Below are positions 16,674 through 23,994 of a stretch of DNA of 33,825 bases, piece by piece. The DNA is taken from the NCBI RefSeq assembly GCF_050937815.1, contig NZ_JACDIJ010000018.1, positions 1 to 33,825 of the forward strand, given 5' to 3'. The stretch comes from Treponema_C sp050937815 (lineage in GTDB: Bacteria > Spirochaetota > Spirochaetia > Treponematales > Treponemataceae). Every line of letters starts with the position of its first letter. Position 1 is the first letter of the stretch. A program made the translations under genes and the position numbers. A model generated the notes under the pieces. The model was given only the letters and a program-made list of their open reading frames with translations, did not search any database and was not told the origin of the DNA.

Positions 16674-17328
16674 GGTCGCCTCCTGTTATATTTTGTTTTT
16701 TGCCGGCAGCGGATTTTTGTGCTGCCAATAATTCACTGTAATACATCGGTTCGATCTGTGCAAGGGGGATACCGCATTTTTTTAAAATCGATTCCAGTTT
16801 TGCGCGTGCGCTTTCGGCGTTTTCGGCCGTTTTACCGGTAATTTCGAGTTCCAAAAAATCGCCTAAATCTTCGACTGTGCACAATTCGATTAAAACGTTT
16901 TCGTAAGTCCACTGCAAACAGTCTTTATGCTTTGTTAAAAAAGGCGAAAAACCCGCGCTTATAATAAGCCGTTCGAAAGCTGCGGCATCCGATACGGTAA
17001 ACTCATGCTCTTTGTTTATTTCAAGAGCGTCTCTATGCTCCGCTGCCGCCTCTTTTCCGCCAGAGGATGTTCCGCCGATATTTTTTTGCTTACAGGTAAC
17101 GAGGGTTCGAAGCGGATTATTTTCGTTTTCGGATTTTTCAATCCGTATGCGAAGCGAAGGTGTTTGCGTTATGGGGGTTTTATTTAAAAAAGAAGGCGCA
17201 AATGGAGCGGTTTGCTTCCAATAACTGTCATATTTTGCAATTCTTCCCCTATAATCTGCAAAAGAATGCAAAATCCGTATGAGGTTTTCTCTATCGTATA
17301 CATGGGCTTTTAATTCGATTTCATACAT
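16666..17328 (-). CDS. CYTH-domain protein (class IV adenylate cyclase / triphosphatase fold)
   Basis: The protein has 220 residues with the CYTH signature ExExK at the very N-terminus (Glu3, Glu5, Lys7 in YEIELKA). It shows further basic and acidic strands such as RIRIEKSE and LVTCKQKN that line the triphosphate tunnel in this fold. Members bind triphosphates and act as adenylate cyclase, thiamine triphosphatase or inorganic triphosphatase; which applies is unclear. There is no Shine-Dalgarno. An extended -10 (TGATATATT) ends nine bases before the ATG, so the leader would be very short. First gene of the operon with DUF975 and sppA; divergent from queD. Confidence 0.8.
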   Translation of the reverse strand: MYEIELKAHVYDRENLIRILHSFADYRGRIAKYDSYWKQTAPFAPSFLNKTPITQTPSLRIRIEKSENENNPLRTLVTCKQKNIGGTSSGGKEAAAEHRDALEINKEHEFTVSDAAAFERLIISAGFSPFLTKHKDCLQWTYENVLIELCTVEDLGDFLELEITGKTAENAESARAKLESILKKCGIPLAQIEPMYYSELLAAQKSAAGKKQNITGGDHV

Positions 17329-17425
17329 TCTAGTGTAAATATATCATAAAAACTATAAAGATTCCATTATGCACATATTATACGCAAATATAAGAACGGA
17401 CTTGCAGTATTATTGCATATTTTAC

Positions 17426-17454
17426 TTGTAAAAAATTGTTTTTAGTATTAAAAT
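17426..17454 (+). promoter_or_regulatory. Promoter of the queD-like gene, abutting the start codon
   Basis: TTGTAA (17426-17431), 17 bases, TAAAAT (17449-17454), then six bases to the ATG at 17461. No Shine-Dalgarno is present; transcription should start on the ATG. Confidence 0.55.
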
Positions 17455-17460
17455 AATTTT

Positions 17461-17859
17461 ATGTATGAAGTTTGTGTTGAAGCCGATTTTTCTGCTGCAC
17501 ATTTTTTACGCAGTTTTCGCGGTAAAGGCGGAAATATACACGGGCATAATTATCGGGTTCTCGCTTACGCTCGGGGAGAAGAACTCGGAGACGACGGAAT
17601 GCTGTTGGATTTCGGAGTTTTGACGGCAGCTTTACGCGAAGTATGTAAGGTGCTTGATTGCAGCAACTTAAACGAATTAAAAGAAAACGGCGTACCTGTT
17701 TTTAGAGGAAATCCCACTGCGGAACGTATAGCACGCTTTATTTTTTTACAATTGGAAATATTACTTCCGCGTTCCAATGCCGCTAAACTGTATGCTGTGG
17801 ATGTGTATGAAACGCCTCGAACAAAAGCTCGGTATTCAAAGGGAAAAACCGGCATATAA
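17461..17859 (+). CDS. queD: 6-pyruvoyl-tetrahydropterin synthase / QueD-like protein lacking the catalytic cysteine
   Basis: The protein has 132 residues and the PTPS/QueD fold. Zinc ligands are visible as His14 (SAAHFL), His27 and His29 (NIHGHNY), and the C-terminal VDVYETP carries the conserved glutamate. In QueD, which makes 6-carboxytetrahydropterin for queuosine, a cysteine lies four residues before HGH; here that position is glycine (GKGGNIHGHN). The enzyme may therefore be altered or use another residue. It has its own promoter and probably a leaderless message, and is followed after 85 bases by the EAL gene. The symbol reflects family, not proven function. Confidence 0.75.
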   Translation: MYEVCVEADFSAAHFLRSFRGKGGNIHGHNYRVLAYARGEELGDDGMLLDFGVLTAALREVCKVLDCSNLNELKENGVPVFRGNPTAERIARFIFLQLEILLPRSNAAKLYAVDVYETPRTKARYSKGKTGI

Positions 17860-17944
17860 ACGGCACAGTTAAATTTTTAAGCAGCTTTGTAAAAATATGT
17901 TTGCCGCGTTATTGCAGCTTGCGGATTGTGTGAGGAGTACGACG

Positions 17945-19312
17945 ATGAGTGTAGACGTTACAGTTGAAAATATGCTGTTAAAGCGTAAGCTTGCTTTTTA
18001 TGAACAGGTTTTAAAAGAAAAAGAAAAAGATGCACTTACCAATGTTTTTTCAAGGCAAAAATTCTTTGATGAAACTCGTAAAATGCTTGATTCGAATCCG
18101 GATAAACAATTCGTATTTATGCGCATCGATATCGATCGGTTTCAGCTTATAAATTCTTTTTTCGGCTTGGAAGAAGGCGACAAGCTTTTACAATATCTTG
18201 CATTTAAATTAAAACAATTCTCTTTAGTTTTTCATAATAATATAATCGGCCGTATAGACGGCGATATTTTTGCTATGTGCTATCAATTAAACGGAAATGT
18301 TGAAGTGTTAAGTGCTATGCTGGCTCAAAGCATCGACTCGTTTACAAGCGGTTATCGTTCCGATTATGAACTGAGCATTTCTGCGGGTATTTATATCGTT
18401 GAACAAAACTCAATGGCGCTTGAAGAGATTTATTCGAAGTCCATTTTAGCTGCAAAAAAGTGTAAACAAACCGCGTACGGTCCTTCCTTTGCATTTTATG
18501 ATAAAAGTTTAAGCGATGCGGTTATAAAAAATCAGCGTATTACCAATGAAATGCACATAGCTTTAAGCGAAAAGCAATTTGAAGTTGTTTTACAACCGAA
18601 ATGCGATTTGGCTAGCGGCGCTTTAATAGGTGCCGAAGCCCTTGTGCGGTGGAACCATCCGAATGACGGTTTTATTTCGCCCGCCGATTTTATTCCCGTT
18701 TTTGAAAAAAACGGTTTTATTTACCGTCTTGACGAATATGTGTGGACTGCCGCCTGTTCTTATATCCGTTCTTGGCTTGATAAGGGGAAGTTTGTTGCGC
18801 CGATTTCGGTAAACGTATCGCGCTATGATTTACGCAACCCCGCTTTACCGGATAAGTTTAAAGGACTTTTAAAGCAGTATGATATTCCCATACAGTATTT
18901 GCATTTGGAAATAACCGAAAGCGCTTATGCGGAAGATTCGGCTTATATCGTAAAAGCCGTACAACGCTTAAAGGATGCCGGTTTGCATATTGAGATGGAC
19001 GATTTCGGCACGGCGTATTCTTCTTTAAATATGCTTAATGAAATGCCGATAGATACGCTTAAATTGGATATGAAGTTTGTTCAGGGAACGGAAAAAGCAC
19101 ACGGAAAAGATATTCTTTTGAGTTTTATTATAAAATTGGCACACGCTCTTAATTTTTCCGTTATTGCCGAGGGAATAGAAACCGCAGAACAAGCCGAACA
19201 TTTACTTTCATTGGGGTGTACGGCCGGGCAGGGCTATTATTTTTCAAAACCCATATCGAAAAAAGAATTCGATATATTTGCTTCAAAAAAAGCGGTAAAG
19301 GCCGTATCCTAG
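17945..19312 (+). CDS. c-di-GMP phosphodiesterase: degenerate GGDEF plus EAL domain
   Basis: This is a cytoplasmic protein of 455 residues. After a short coiled start comes a GGDEF-like domain (about 28-185), in which the signature is degenerate (RIDGDIF, 103-109), so cyclase activity is unlikely. An EAL domain follows (about 200-445). Its catalytic set is complete: Glu231 in EAL, Asn290, Glu322, Asp352-Asp353, Lys373, Glu409 and Gln429. It should hydrolyse c-di-GMP, with the first domain possibly binding GTP as a regulator. There are no membrane or sensor segments. ATG 17945 is chosen over an upstream in-frame ATG because GAGGAG precedes it. It converges on hisF. Confidence 0.88.
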   Translation: MSVDVTVENMLLKRKLAFYEQVLKEKEKDALTNVFSRQKFFDETRKMLDSNPDKQFVFMRIDIDRFQLINSFFGLEEGDKLLQYLAFKLKQFSLVFHNNIIGRIDGDIFAMCYQLNGNVEVLSAMLAQSIDSFTSGYRSDYELSISAGIYIVEQNSMALEEIYSKSILAAKKCKQTAYGPSFAFYDKSLSDAVIKNQRITNEMHIALSEKQFEVVLQPKCDLASGALIGAEALVRWNHPNDGFISPADFIPVFEKNGFIYRLDEYVWTAACSYIRSWLDKGKFVAPISVNVSRYDLRNPALPDKFKGLLKQYDIPIQYLHLEITESAYAEDSAYIVKAVQRLKDAGLHIEMDDFGTAYSSLNMLNEMPIDTLKLDMKFVQGTEKAHGKDILLSFIIKLAHALNFSVIAEGIETAEQAEHLLSLGCTAGQGYYFSKPISKKEFDIFASKKAVKAVS

Positions 19313-19328
19313 TCTGCATTGTAATGTG

Positions 19329-20105
19329 TTATCCTTTTTTTTCGATTCTTACGGGAATCCCGCGGTTTTTAAGTTCATTTTTAATGTCCCGCACCGTATA
19401 TTGACCTGAATGGACAATACTTGCAATAAGGGCGGCGTCGGCTTTTCCGTCGGTTAAAACTTGTGCAATATGTTCGCTGCTGCCGCCTCCGCCGGAAGCT
19501 ATTACGGGTACTTCGACCGCTTCGGATATAAGACGGGTAAGCGGTATTTCATAACCTTCTTTTGTGCCGTCCGCATCTATGGAATTAAGCACTATTTCGC
19601 CCGCACCGAGCTGCACTGCGCGCAGCGCCCACTCTTTTGCATCCAAATCGGTGGAAGTTCTGCCGCCGTTTATAAAAACGCGGTAGCCGCACGGCATAGT
19701 GTCGTCACGGGCGGCGTCCATTCCCAATACGATGCATTGATTGCCGAAAATGCGCGCGCCCTTAGCGATAAGATCGGGATTTTTAACGGCTTGCGAATTT
19801 AAGCTCACCTTTTCGGCTCCCGCCAAAATAGCCGCACGGATATCGTCTTCGGTGCCGAGTCCGCCGCCGACGCAAAAGGGTATAAAAATCTGCTTCGCCG
19901 TTTTCTTGATTAAATCCAAGTCGGGTCCCGTTCCGCGCGCTGAGGCCATAATATCGTAAAATACCAATTCGTCTGCGCCTTGGCGGCTGTATTCGGCAGC
20001 CATTTCCACCGGATCTCCTATATCGGCATTATTTTTAAAGCGTACCCCCTTTGTAGTGCGGCCGTCTTTTACATCGAGGCATACGATAATCCGCTTTTTT
20101 AACAT
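19329..20105 (-). CDS. hisF: Imidazole glycerol phosphate synthase subunit HisF
   Basis: This is the cyclase subunit of the enzyme that makes imidazole glycerol phosphate and AICAR in histidine synthesis, 258 residues. The catalytic acids Asp11 (RIIVCLDVKDG) and Asp130 (VLGMDAARDD) are at the positions known from the family, and the barrel signatures FCVGGGLGTEDDIR and VIASGGGGSSEH are present. AAGGAAAG precedes the ATG. It lies 28 bases after hisH. No other histidine gene is in the window. HisF-like proteins also serve in surface-sugar amidotransferase systems, but the sequence here looks like the biosynthetic type. Confidence 0.9.
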   Translation of the reverse strand: MLKKRIIVCLDVKDGRTTKGVRFKNNADIGDPVEMAAEYSRQGADELVFYDIMASARGTGPDLDLIKKTAKQIFIPFCVGGGLGTEDDIRAAILAGAEKVSLNSQAVKNPDLIAKGARIFGNQCIVLGMDAARDDTMPCGYRVFINGGRTSTDLDAKEWALRAVQLGAGEIVLNSIDADGTKEGYEIPLTRLISEAVEVPVIASGGGGSSEHIAQVLTDGKADAALIASIVHSGQYTVRDIKNELKNRGIPVRIEKKG

Positions 20106-20133
20106 GGGCTTTCCTTTTCCGCTTTTGCGGCGT

Positions 20134-20757
20134 TTATAAAGTCAACTCGGCAAAATTCCGTAAAACGGTTAGACCGATTTTTCCCGATTTTTCCGGATGA
20201 AATTGGCATGCATAAATGTTTTGCGCATGTATTGCCGCCGGAACTTTAATACCGTAATCGGTATAGGCGCACACAACCGTATCGTCCGCAGGCTGAATTA
20301 CATAAGAATGTACAAAATACATATCGCTGTATTCCGGTATATTTTTAAACAGGCGGCATTCTTTGTCCGCATATCTGATATCGTTCCAGCCCATATGGGG
20401 AATTTTTAAATCCGTATTAAAGGCGGCAATATTCGTAAAATGTTTGATTGTACCCTTGAGTAAAGCCAAACAAAAAACGTCGTCCTCTTGCGAATATTCA
20501 AAGATGATTTGTGAACCGAGGCAAATGCCTAAAAGAGGTATTCCTTCGGCGGTTTTATCTTTAAGAAACGAATCGAATCCCGTTTTTTTTAACTGCTTCA
20601 TCGCATAAGCCGCATTTCCGACACCGGGGAAGATAATCCGGTCGGCATGTGCGAGGTCCTGCGGTTTGTCCGCTATGATGTAATCGATGTGTAAAAAATC
20701 CAAGGCATGTTTAACGCTTTGGATATTTCCGGCCTTATAGTCGATAACTCCTATCAT
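20134..20757 (-). CDS. hisH: Imidazole glycerol phosphate synthase subunit HisH (glutamine amidotransferase)
   Basis: This class I glutaminase delivers ammonia to HisF, 207 residues. The triad is Cys79 (LLGICLGSQ), His187 and Glu189 (CQFHPEKSG). The family start IGVIDYKAGNIQSV is at the N-terminus. An upstream ATG nine codons earlier is rejected: ATG 20757 begins the family sequence, and a TTGACA/TACAAT promoter ends six bases before it. There is no Shine-Dalgarno, which suggests leaderless translation. It forms a two-gene unit with hisF. Confidence 0.9.
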   Translation of the reverse strand: MIGVIDYKAGNIQSVKHALDFLHIDYIIADKPQDLAHADRIIFPGVGNAAYAMKQLKKTGFDSFLKDKTAEGIPLLGICLGSQIIFEYSQEDDVFCLALLKGTIKHFTNIAAFNTDLKIPHMGWNDIRYADKECRLFKNIPEYSDMYFVHSYVIQPADDTVVCAYTDYGIKVPAAIHAQNIYACQFHPEKSGKIGLTVLRNFAELTL

Positions 20758-20763
20758 AATCGT

Positions 20764-20793
20764 ATTGTACTTTGCATAGTACACTCATGTCAA
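20764..20793 (-). promoter_or_regulatory. Promoter of hisH-hisF, abutting the start codon
   Basis: On the minus strand TTGACA (20793-20788), 18 bases, TACAAT (20769-20764), then six bases to the ATG at 20757. Confidence 0.65.
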
Positions 20794-21098
20794 TTCTAAG
20801 AATTTTATGTTTTTATGCCGATATACAGTATATGGGTTCTCTTGCCGCATTTTCGGTTATAGTACGTGTTATATCGGATTTTCGTTTGATAATCGCTTGT
20901 ATTACGGTTTTAATATACATTAACTTTATTTTTTATGTTGCCCGGTATAAAAAAAAGCCGCGAATTCAGAGAAAGCGTTTTATTCAAGTTAAAGCGGCAG
21001 CGGAACAAAAAAATACCGCTTCCGGAGAAGTCGGCGACACGGAAGAAGTAAACGACGCTTCAGATAGCGGAAACGCCGGCGGCATACGGGACGAATAA
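20787..21098 (+). CDS. Putative small membrane protein, function unknown
   Basis: The frame encodes up to 103 residues with a hydrophobic N-terminal half, containing one or two helices (GSLAAFSVIVRVI and IIACITVLIYINFIFYVA). A basic stretch (KKKPRIQRKRF) and an acidic, serine/glycine-rich tail ending GGIRDE follow. I recognise no family. The positive-inside pattern after the second helix favours a real membrane protein. Neither ATG 20787 nor ATG 20832 has a Shine-Dalgarno; a TATACA lies four bases before the latter. It lies between hisH and the left repeat of the island. Confidence 0.45.
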   Translation: MSILRILCFYADIQYMGSLAAFSVIVRVISDFRLIIACITVLIYINFIFYVARYKKKPRIQRKRFIQVKAAAEQKNTASGEVGDTEEVNDASDSGNAGGIRDE

Positions 21099-21123
21099 GC
21101 ATTGCCGAGTACATCCGTGTACA

Positions 21124-21186
21124 TTAAATAAAGTATTTTTTTCCATTTATACTTCCTTTCTTTGTCAATTCGGATAAAACAGCTAT
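21124..21186. repeat. Left copy of the 63-bp direct repeat (recQ 3'-end fragment)
   Basis: These 63 bases are identical to 30256-30318. On the minus strand they encode the last 20 residues and stop codon of RecQ, but the reading upstream here does not continue into RecQ, so this copy is a detached tail. The repeat starts exactly with the stop codon. It marks the left border of the island. Confidence 0.95.
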
Positions 21187-21221
21187 CTATTTAGGACGGG
21201 TTAAAAATTTATAAAAAAAGG

Positions 21222-21250
21222 TTGCGCTATTTAAAAAGCTGGTTTATAAT
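21222..21250 (+). promoter_or_regulatory. Promoter of the island operon
   Basis: TTGCGC (21222-21227), a 17-base spacer, and a consensus TATAAT (21245-21250), starting 36 bases inside the left repeat. The inverted repeat at 21256-21295 lies immediately downstream, covering the transcription start. Confidence 0.75.
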
Positions 21251-21255
21251 ATACC

Positions 21256-21295
21256 TATTGATATGATTAGTAATATCTTAGTAATCATATCAATA
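21256..21295 (+). promoter_or_regulatory. Perfect 14-12-14 inverted repeat, probable operator
   Basis: TATTGATATGATTA (21256-21269) and TAATCATATCAATA (21282-21295) are exact reverse complements with a 12-base spacer. The repeat begins five bases after the -10, over the predicted transcription start, an ideal place for repression. The GntR protein encoded at the end of the same operon is the natural candidate ligand-responsive binder. It could alternatively act as an RNA hairpin at the 5' end of the message. Confidence 0.65.
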
Positions 21296-21347
21296 ATTTA
21301 AAAGGAGAGAGCTATTTTGCTGTCAAGCATAAATTAGGAGGTTTTAA

Positions 21348-21845
21348 ATGTCAAAGATTGTAAACAATCCTGACGCGGTTTCACCGGAAGCACAAGTAAA
21401 TCGTAGCCAAATTGAGCACCGTGCTACATGGATGGGGCTGATTTATGATGAACTTCAAAAAGCAGGTGTTCCCAATGCAGAAGAAATTATGCGTAAAGCA
21501 ATTATGCGTTGCGGTGAAATCCATGGAGGCCGTCTTCTTGCACGCTGTAAAGATGCCGACGATGTCGCAGAATTTGAAAAGGTTTTCTTAAATGATGTCG
21601 GTAAAGCATCTTTTCACATGAATAACATTCAAGCATCTAAAGATAAGTTGCATATATCTTTCAATTATTGCGCTTTGTGCAGTGCATGGCAGCAACTCGG
21701 TTTTGATGACAAAACATGTGAAAAGTTGTGTGACATGGCAATGGACGGTGATCGCGGCATTGCAAAGGCTATGGGCTTAAAACTCGATCTCAATGATACA
21801 ATTGCAAAAGGTTGTAAGACATGTGAACTCGTATTTCATAAATAA
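21348..21845 (+). CDS. L-2-amino-thiazoline-4-carboxylate (ATC) hydrolase-family protein
   Basis: The protein has 165 residues and resembles the ATC hydrolase family, whose namesake opens the thiazoline ring of ATC towards carbamoyl-cysteine and then cysteine. The family core is clear in the second half: NYCALCSAWQQLG (107-119), KLCDMAMDGDRGIAKAMG (126-143), then DTIAKGCKTCELVF. Eight cysteines (55, 67, 108, 111, 124, 128, 156, 159) and His60 are candidate catalytic or metal-binding residues. AGGAGG precedes the ATG. It is the first gene of the island operon. A tiny open frame (TTG 21317 to TAG 21337) with its own GGAGAG lies in the leader. The true substrate may be another thiazoline or thiazolidine. 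Confidence 0.75.
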   Translation: MSKIVNNPDAVSPEAQVNRSQIEHRATWMGLIYDELQKAGVPNAEEIMRKAIMRCGEIHGGRLLARCKDADDVAEFEKVFLNDVGKASFHMNNIQASKDKLHISFNYCALCSAWQQLGFDDKTCEKLCDMAMDGDRGIAKAMGLKLDLNDTIAKGCKTCELVFHK

Positions 21846-21904
21846 GGTAAATAAGGATGAACGGTTGTTTTAAACTTAAGAACAATAAAGAGTAGGAGGA
21901 TTCA

Positions 21905-23056
21905 ATGAAAAAATTAATTGTAATTTTAACAGTATTGTTTTTATGTGCAAGCATTATAGGTGCAAAAGGCAGTTCAGACAAAGAAACGGGTAATATAATT
22001 GAAATTGGTGTACTTGCTCCGCTTACAGGAACAAATGCAGAGTACGGTAAAGGTTTTCAGGTCGGCGGACAAATGGCTGTTGACGAAATCAATGCAAAAG
22101 GCGGTATTAACGGTTATAAACTTGTTCTCAACATAAAGGATTCGAAAGGCGATCAAAAGGAAAGTTCCGATTTATGCCGCCAACTTGCAGATAATGATAA
22201 GATTTTAGCAATTATAGGTGATTTTACAAGCGGTTGTTGCATGGCAAACGCCCCGATAGTTGATGAAGCCAAAATTGTACAATTATCTCCGACAGCATCA
22301 AATCCGACTTATGCCGGTATGAGTGATTGGTGTTTTAGCATTATGGGACGGCAAGACGGCGAAGCTCCGTTTTTTGCACGCTATATTTTATCAAAATATC
22401 TAGGTGTAAAAAAGGTGGGCGTTATCTATATCAACAGTGATTGGGGGATTTCTGCATTTGACAACTTTAAAAAAGAAGCAAAAAAAGTAGGACTCGATAT
22501 CGTTGCGGAAGTCAATTATGTACAGGACGAAAAAGATTTTTCATCCCTCATCACCCGTCTGCGTTCTGCGCGTCCCGATGTTGTTCTCATTATGGATCAA
22601 GGCGCCGTACCTCAAATCATTAATCAAATTCGTGCATCGGGATGGGATATCCCGCTTACAACTCTCGGCCCGGGAACATCCGAGCAGCTTATTAACTTGA
22701 CAAAAGAAAATGCAGAAGGTCTTTTACTTTCAACGCCTTTCTTTTTTGATCCGGCCGATCCGAAACTTACTGCATGGAAAGATGAATTTACAAAAAAAGC
22801 GGGATTTCAACCGACTGTTCACCCCGCATGTGCATATGATTGTGTATATCTTATTGCAGATGCAATCCGGCGTTGCGAAGGCGGCAAGGTTACGCGGCAG
22901 GCAATTCGCGATAATCTTGCTTCCGGTAACTTTACCGGAATTACAGGACCGCTCAAATTCAACCCGGCAGGAGATATAACACGTGTCTATATGATTTGTG
23001 CAGTAGAAAAAGGACAATATATTGTAAAGGCGGGCTTTGATTATTCAAAGAAATAA
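21905..23056 (+). CDS. livK: LIV/HAAT-type ABC transporter substrate-binding protein
   Basis: This periplasmic receptor for a branched-chain amino acid-type importer has 383 residues. A signal peptide (about 1-22) ends near SIIGAKGS; a cysteine at 16 lacks a good lipobox, so a secreted rather than lipid-anchored form is likely. The family start IEIGVLAPLTGTNAEYGKG is followed by AVDEINAKGGINGYKL and the ligand-cleft region RQLADNDKILAIIGDFTS. AGGAGG precedes the ATG. It is followed by a hairpin and then livH. Members bind Leu/Ile/Val, amides, urea and other small amino compounds, so specificity is open; the operon suggests a cysteine-related ligand. Confidence 0.9.
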   Translation: MKKLIVILTVLFLCASIIGAKGSSDKETGNIIEIGVLAPLTGTNAEYGKGFQVGGQMAVDEINAKGGINGYKLVLNIKDSKGDQKESSDLCRQLADNDKILAIIGDFTSGCCMANAPIVDEAKIVQLSPTASNPTYAGMSDWCFSIMGRQDGEAPFFARYILSKYLGVKKVGVIYINSDWGISAFDNFKKEAKKVGLDIVAEVNYVQDEKDFSSLITRLRSARPDVVLIMDQGAVPQIINQIRASGWDIPLTTLGPGTSEQLINLTKENAEGLLLSTPFFFDPADPKLTAWKDEFTKKAGFQPTVHPACAYDCVYLIADAIRRCEGGKVTRQAIRDNLASGNFTGITGPLKFNPAGDITRVYMICAVEKGQYIVKAGFDYSKK

Positions 23057-23067
23057 TAAAAATTATT

Positions 23068-23097
23068 AACGGCAGTTGTATTCCAGCAGCTGCCGTT
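23068..23097 (+). terminator. Hairpin between livK and livH, likely partial terminator
   Basis: AACGGCAG (23068-23075) pairs with CTGCCGTT (23090-23097) around a 14-base loop, with only four T at the end. It starts 12 bases after the livK stop. Such a stem would let some transcripts end or be protected after livK, giving more binding protein than permease. Confidence 0.5.
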
Positions 23098-23118
23098 TTG
23101 GAAGAGCCAGAGTGTGTT

Positions 23119-23994
23119 ATGGAATATTTTTTAAACCATCTTATTAATGGGTTTTGCCAAGGTGCCGTGTATGCGCTTATGGCAATCGGGTATTCAGTGG
23201 TTGTGGGGGTTGTCGGCATGGTAACCTTTACGCACGGCGAAGTAATTATGATAGGATCGTTTGCTGCATTCTATATATTCCAAATGTGCGGAAACAACAT
23301 TTTTCTGGGTATCGTTTCAAGTTTTTTTGCATCATGGATACTTGGTATTATTGTCTATAAAGTCTGCTATGAAAATTTCTTTACAGCTCCGCGTCATATC
23401 TCTCTTTTGTGTACTATCGGGTTTTCAATGCTCGTCAAAAATCTTGCACAAATTATATTCGGCCCTAATCAAAAACCAATGCTCGATGTTATTGAACCTC
23501 GATTTTTCAAAATAGGAACCGTTCAGATATCACAGGTACAGCTGTTAATAATGGGAACGGTAGTTATTCTTGCCGCATTACTTTCCTTTTTATTTACTCG
23601 TACCAAATTCGGTATCAAGCTTAAAGCGGTAAGTCAAGACAAAACAGCTTCCTATATGATGGGAATTAATGTGAAACGCATAGCAATGCTCGGAAATTGT
23701 CTCGGATGCGGACTTGGGGGAATTGCCGGACTCTTATCAAGTATTTATTATCAAATGCTTCAAGCGACGATGGGCGGCTCCATGGGGATGAAAGCTTTTT
23801 CCTCATCCGTACTCGGCGGTTTAACCGATGTAAGGTTTTCCGCTCTCGGCGGCATTTGTATAGGCATTATTGAAAATTTCGGTATTATGATTTCATCTGC
23901 AAGTTTCCGTGATATTTTTGCTTTCGGCTTTCTTATCATTGTACTGATTATCAAGCCGACCGGCTTTGTCACAAAACACGGAGTAAAAGTATGA
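23119..23994 (+). CDS. livH: LIV/HAAT-type ABC transporter permease LivH
   Basis: This membrane permease has about 291 residues and the LivH opening FLNHLINGFCQGAVYALMAIGYSVVVGVVG. GMVTFTHGEVIMIGSFAAF follows, and the ATPase-contact region shows LKAVSQDKTASYMMGINVKRI. The frame can start seven codons earlier at TTG 23098, which lies in the hairpin; ATG 23119 is preferred by family alignment, although its ribosome binding site (GGAAGAG) is distant. The stop overlaps livM as ATGA. Confidence 0.9.
   Translation: MEYFLNHLINGFCQGAVYALMAIGYSVVVGVVGMVTFTHGEVIMIGSFAAFYIFQMCGNNIFLGIVSSFFASWILGIIVYKVCYENFFTAPRHISLLCTIGFSMLVKNLAQIIFGPNQKPMLDVIEPRFFKIGTVQISQVQLLIMGTVVILAALLSFLFTRTKFGIKLKAVSQDKTASYMMGINVKRIAMLGNCLGCGLGGIAGLLSSIYYQMLQATMGGSMGMKAFSSSVLGGLTDVRFSALGGICIGIIENFGIMISSASFRDIFAFGFLIIVLIIKPTGFVTKHGVKV

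Noticed and set aside
23098..23118. TTG start for livH
   Set aside because: It falls at the end of the livK-livH hairpin and has no ribosome binding site; ATG 23119 fits the family start.
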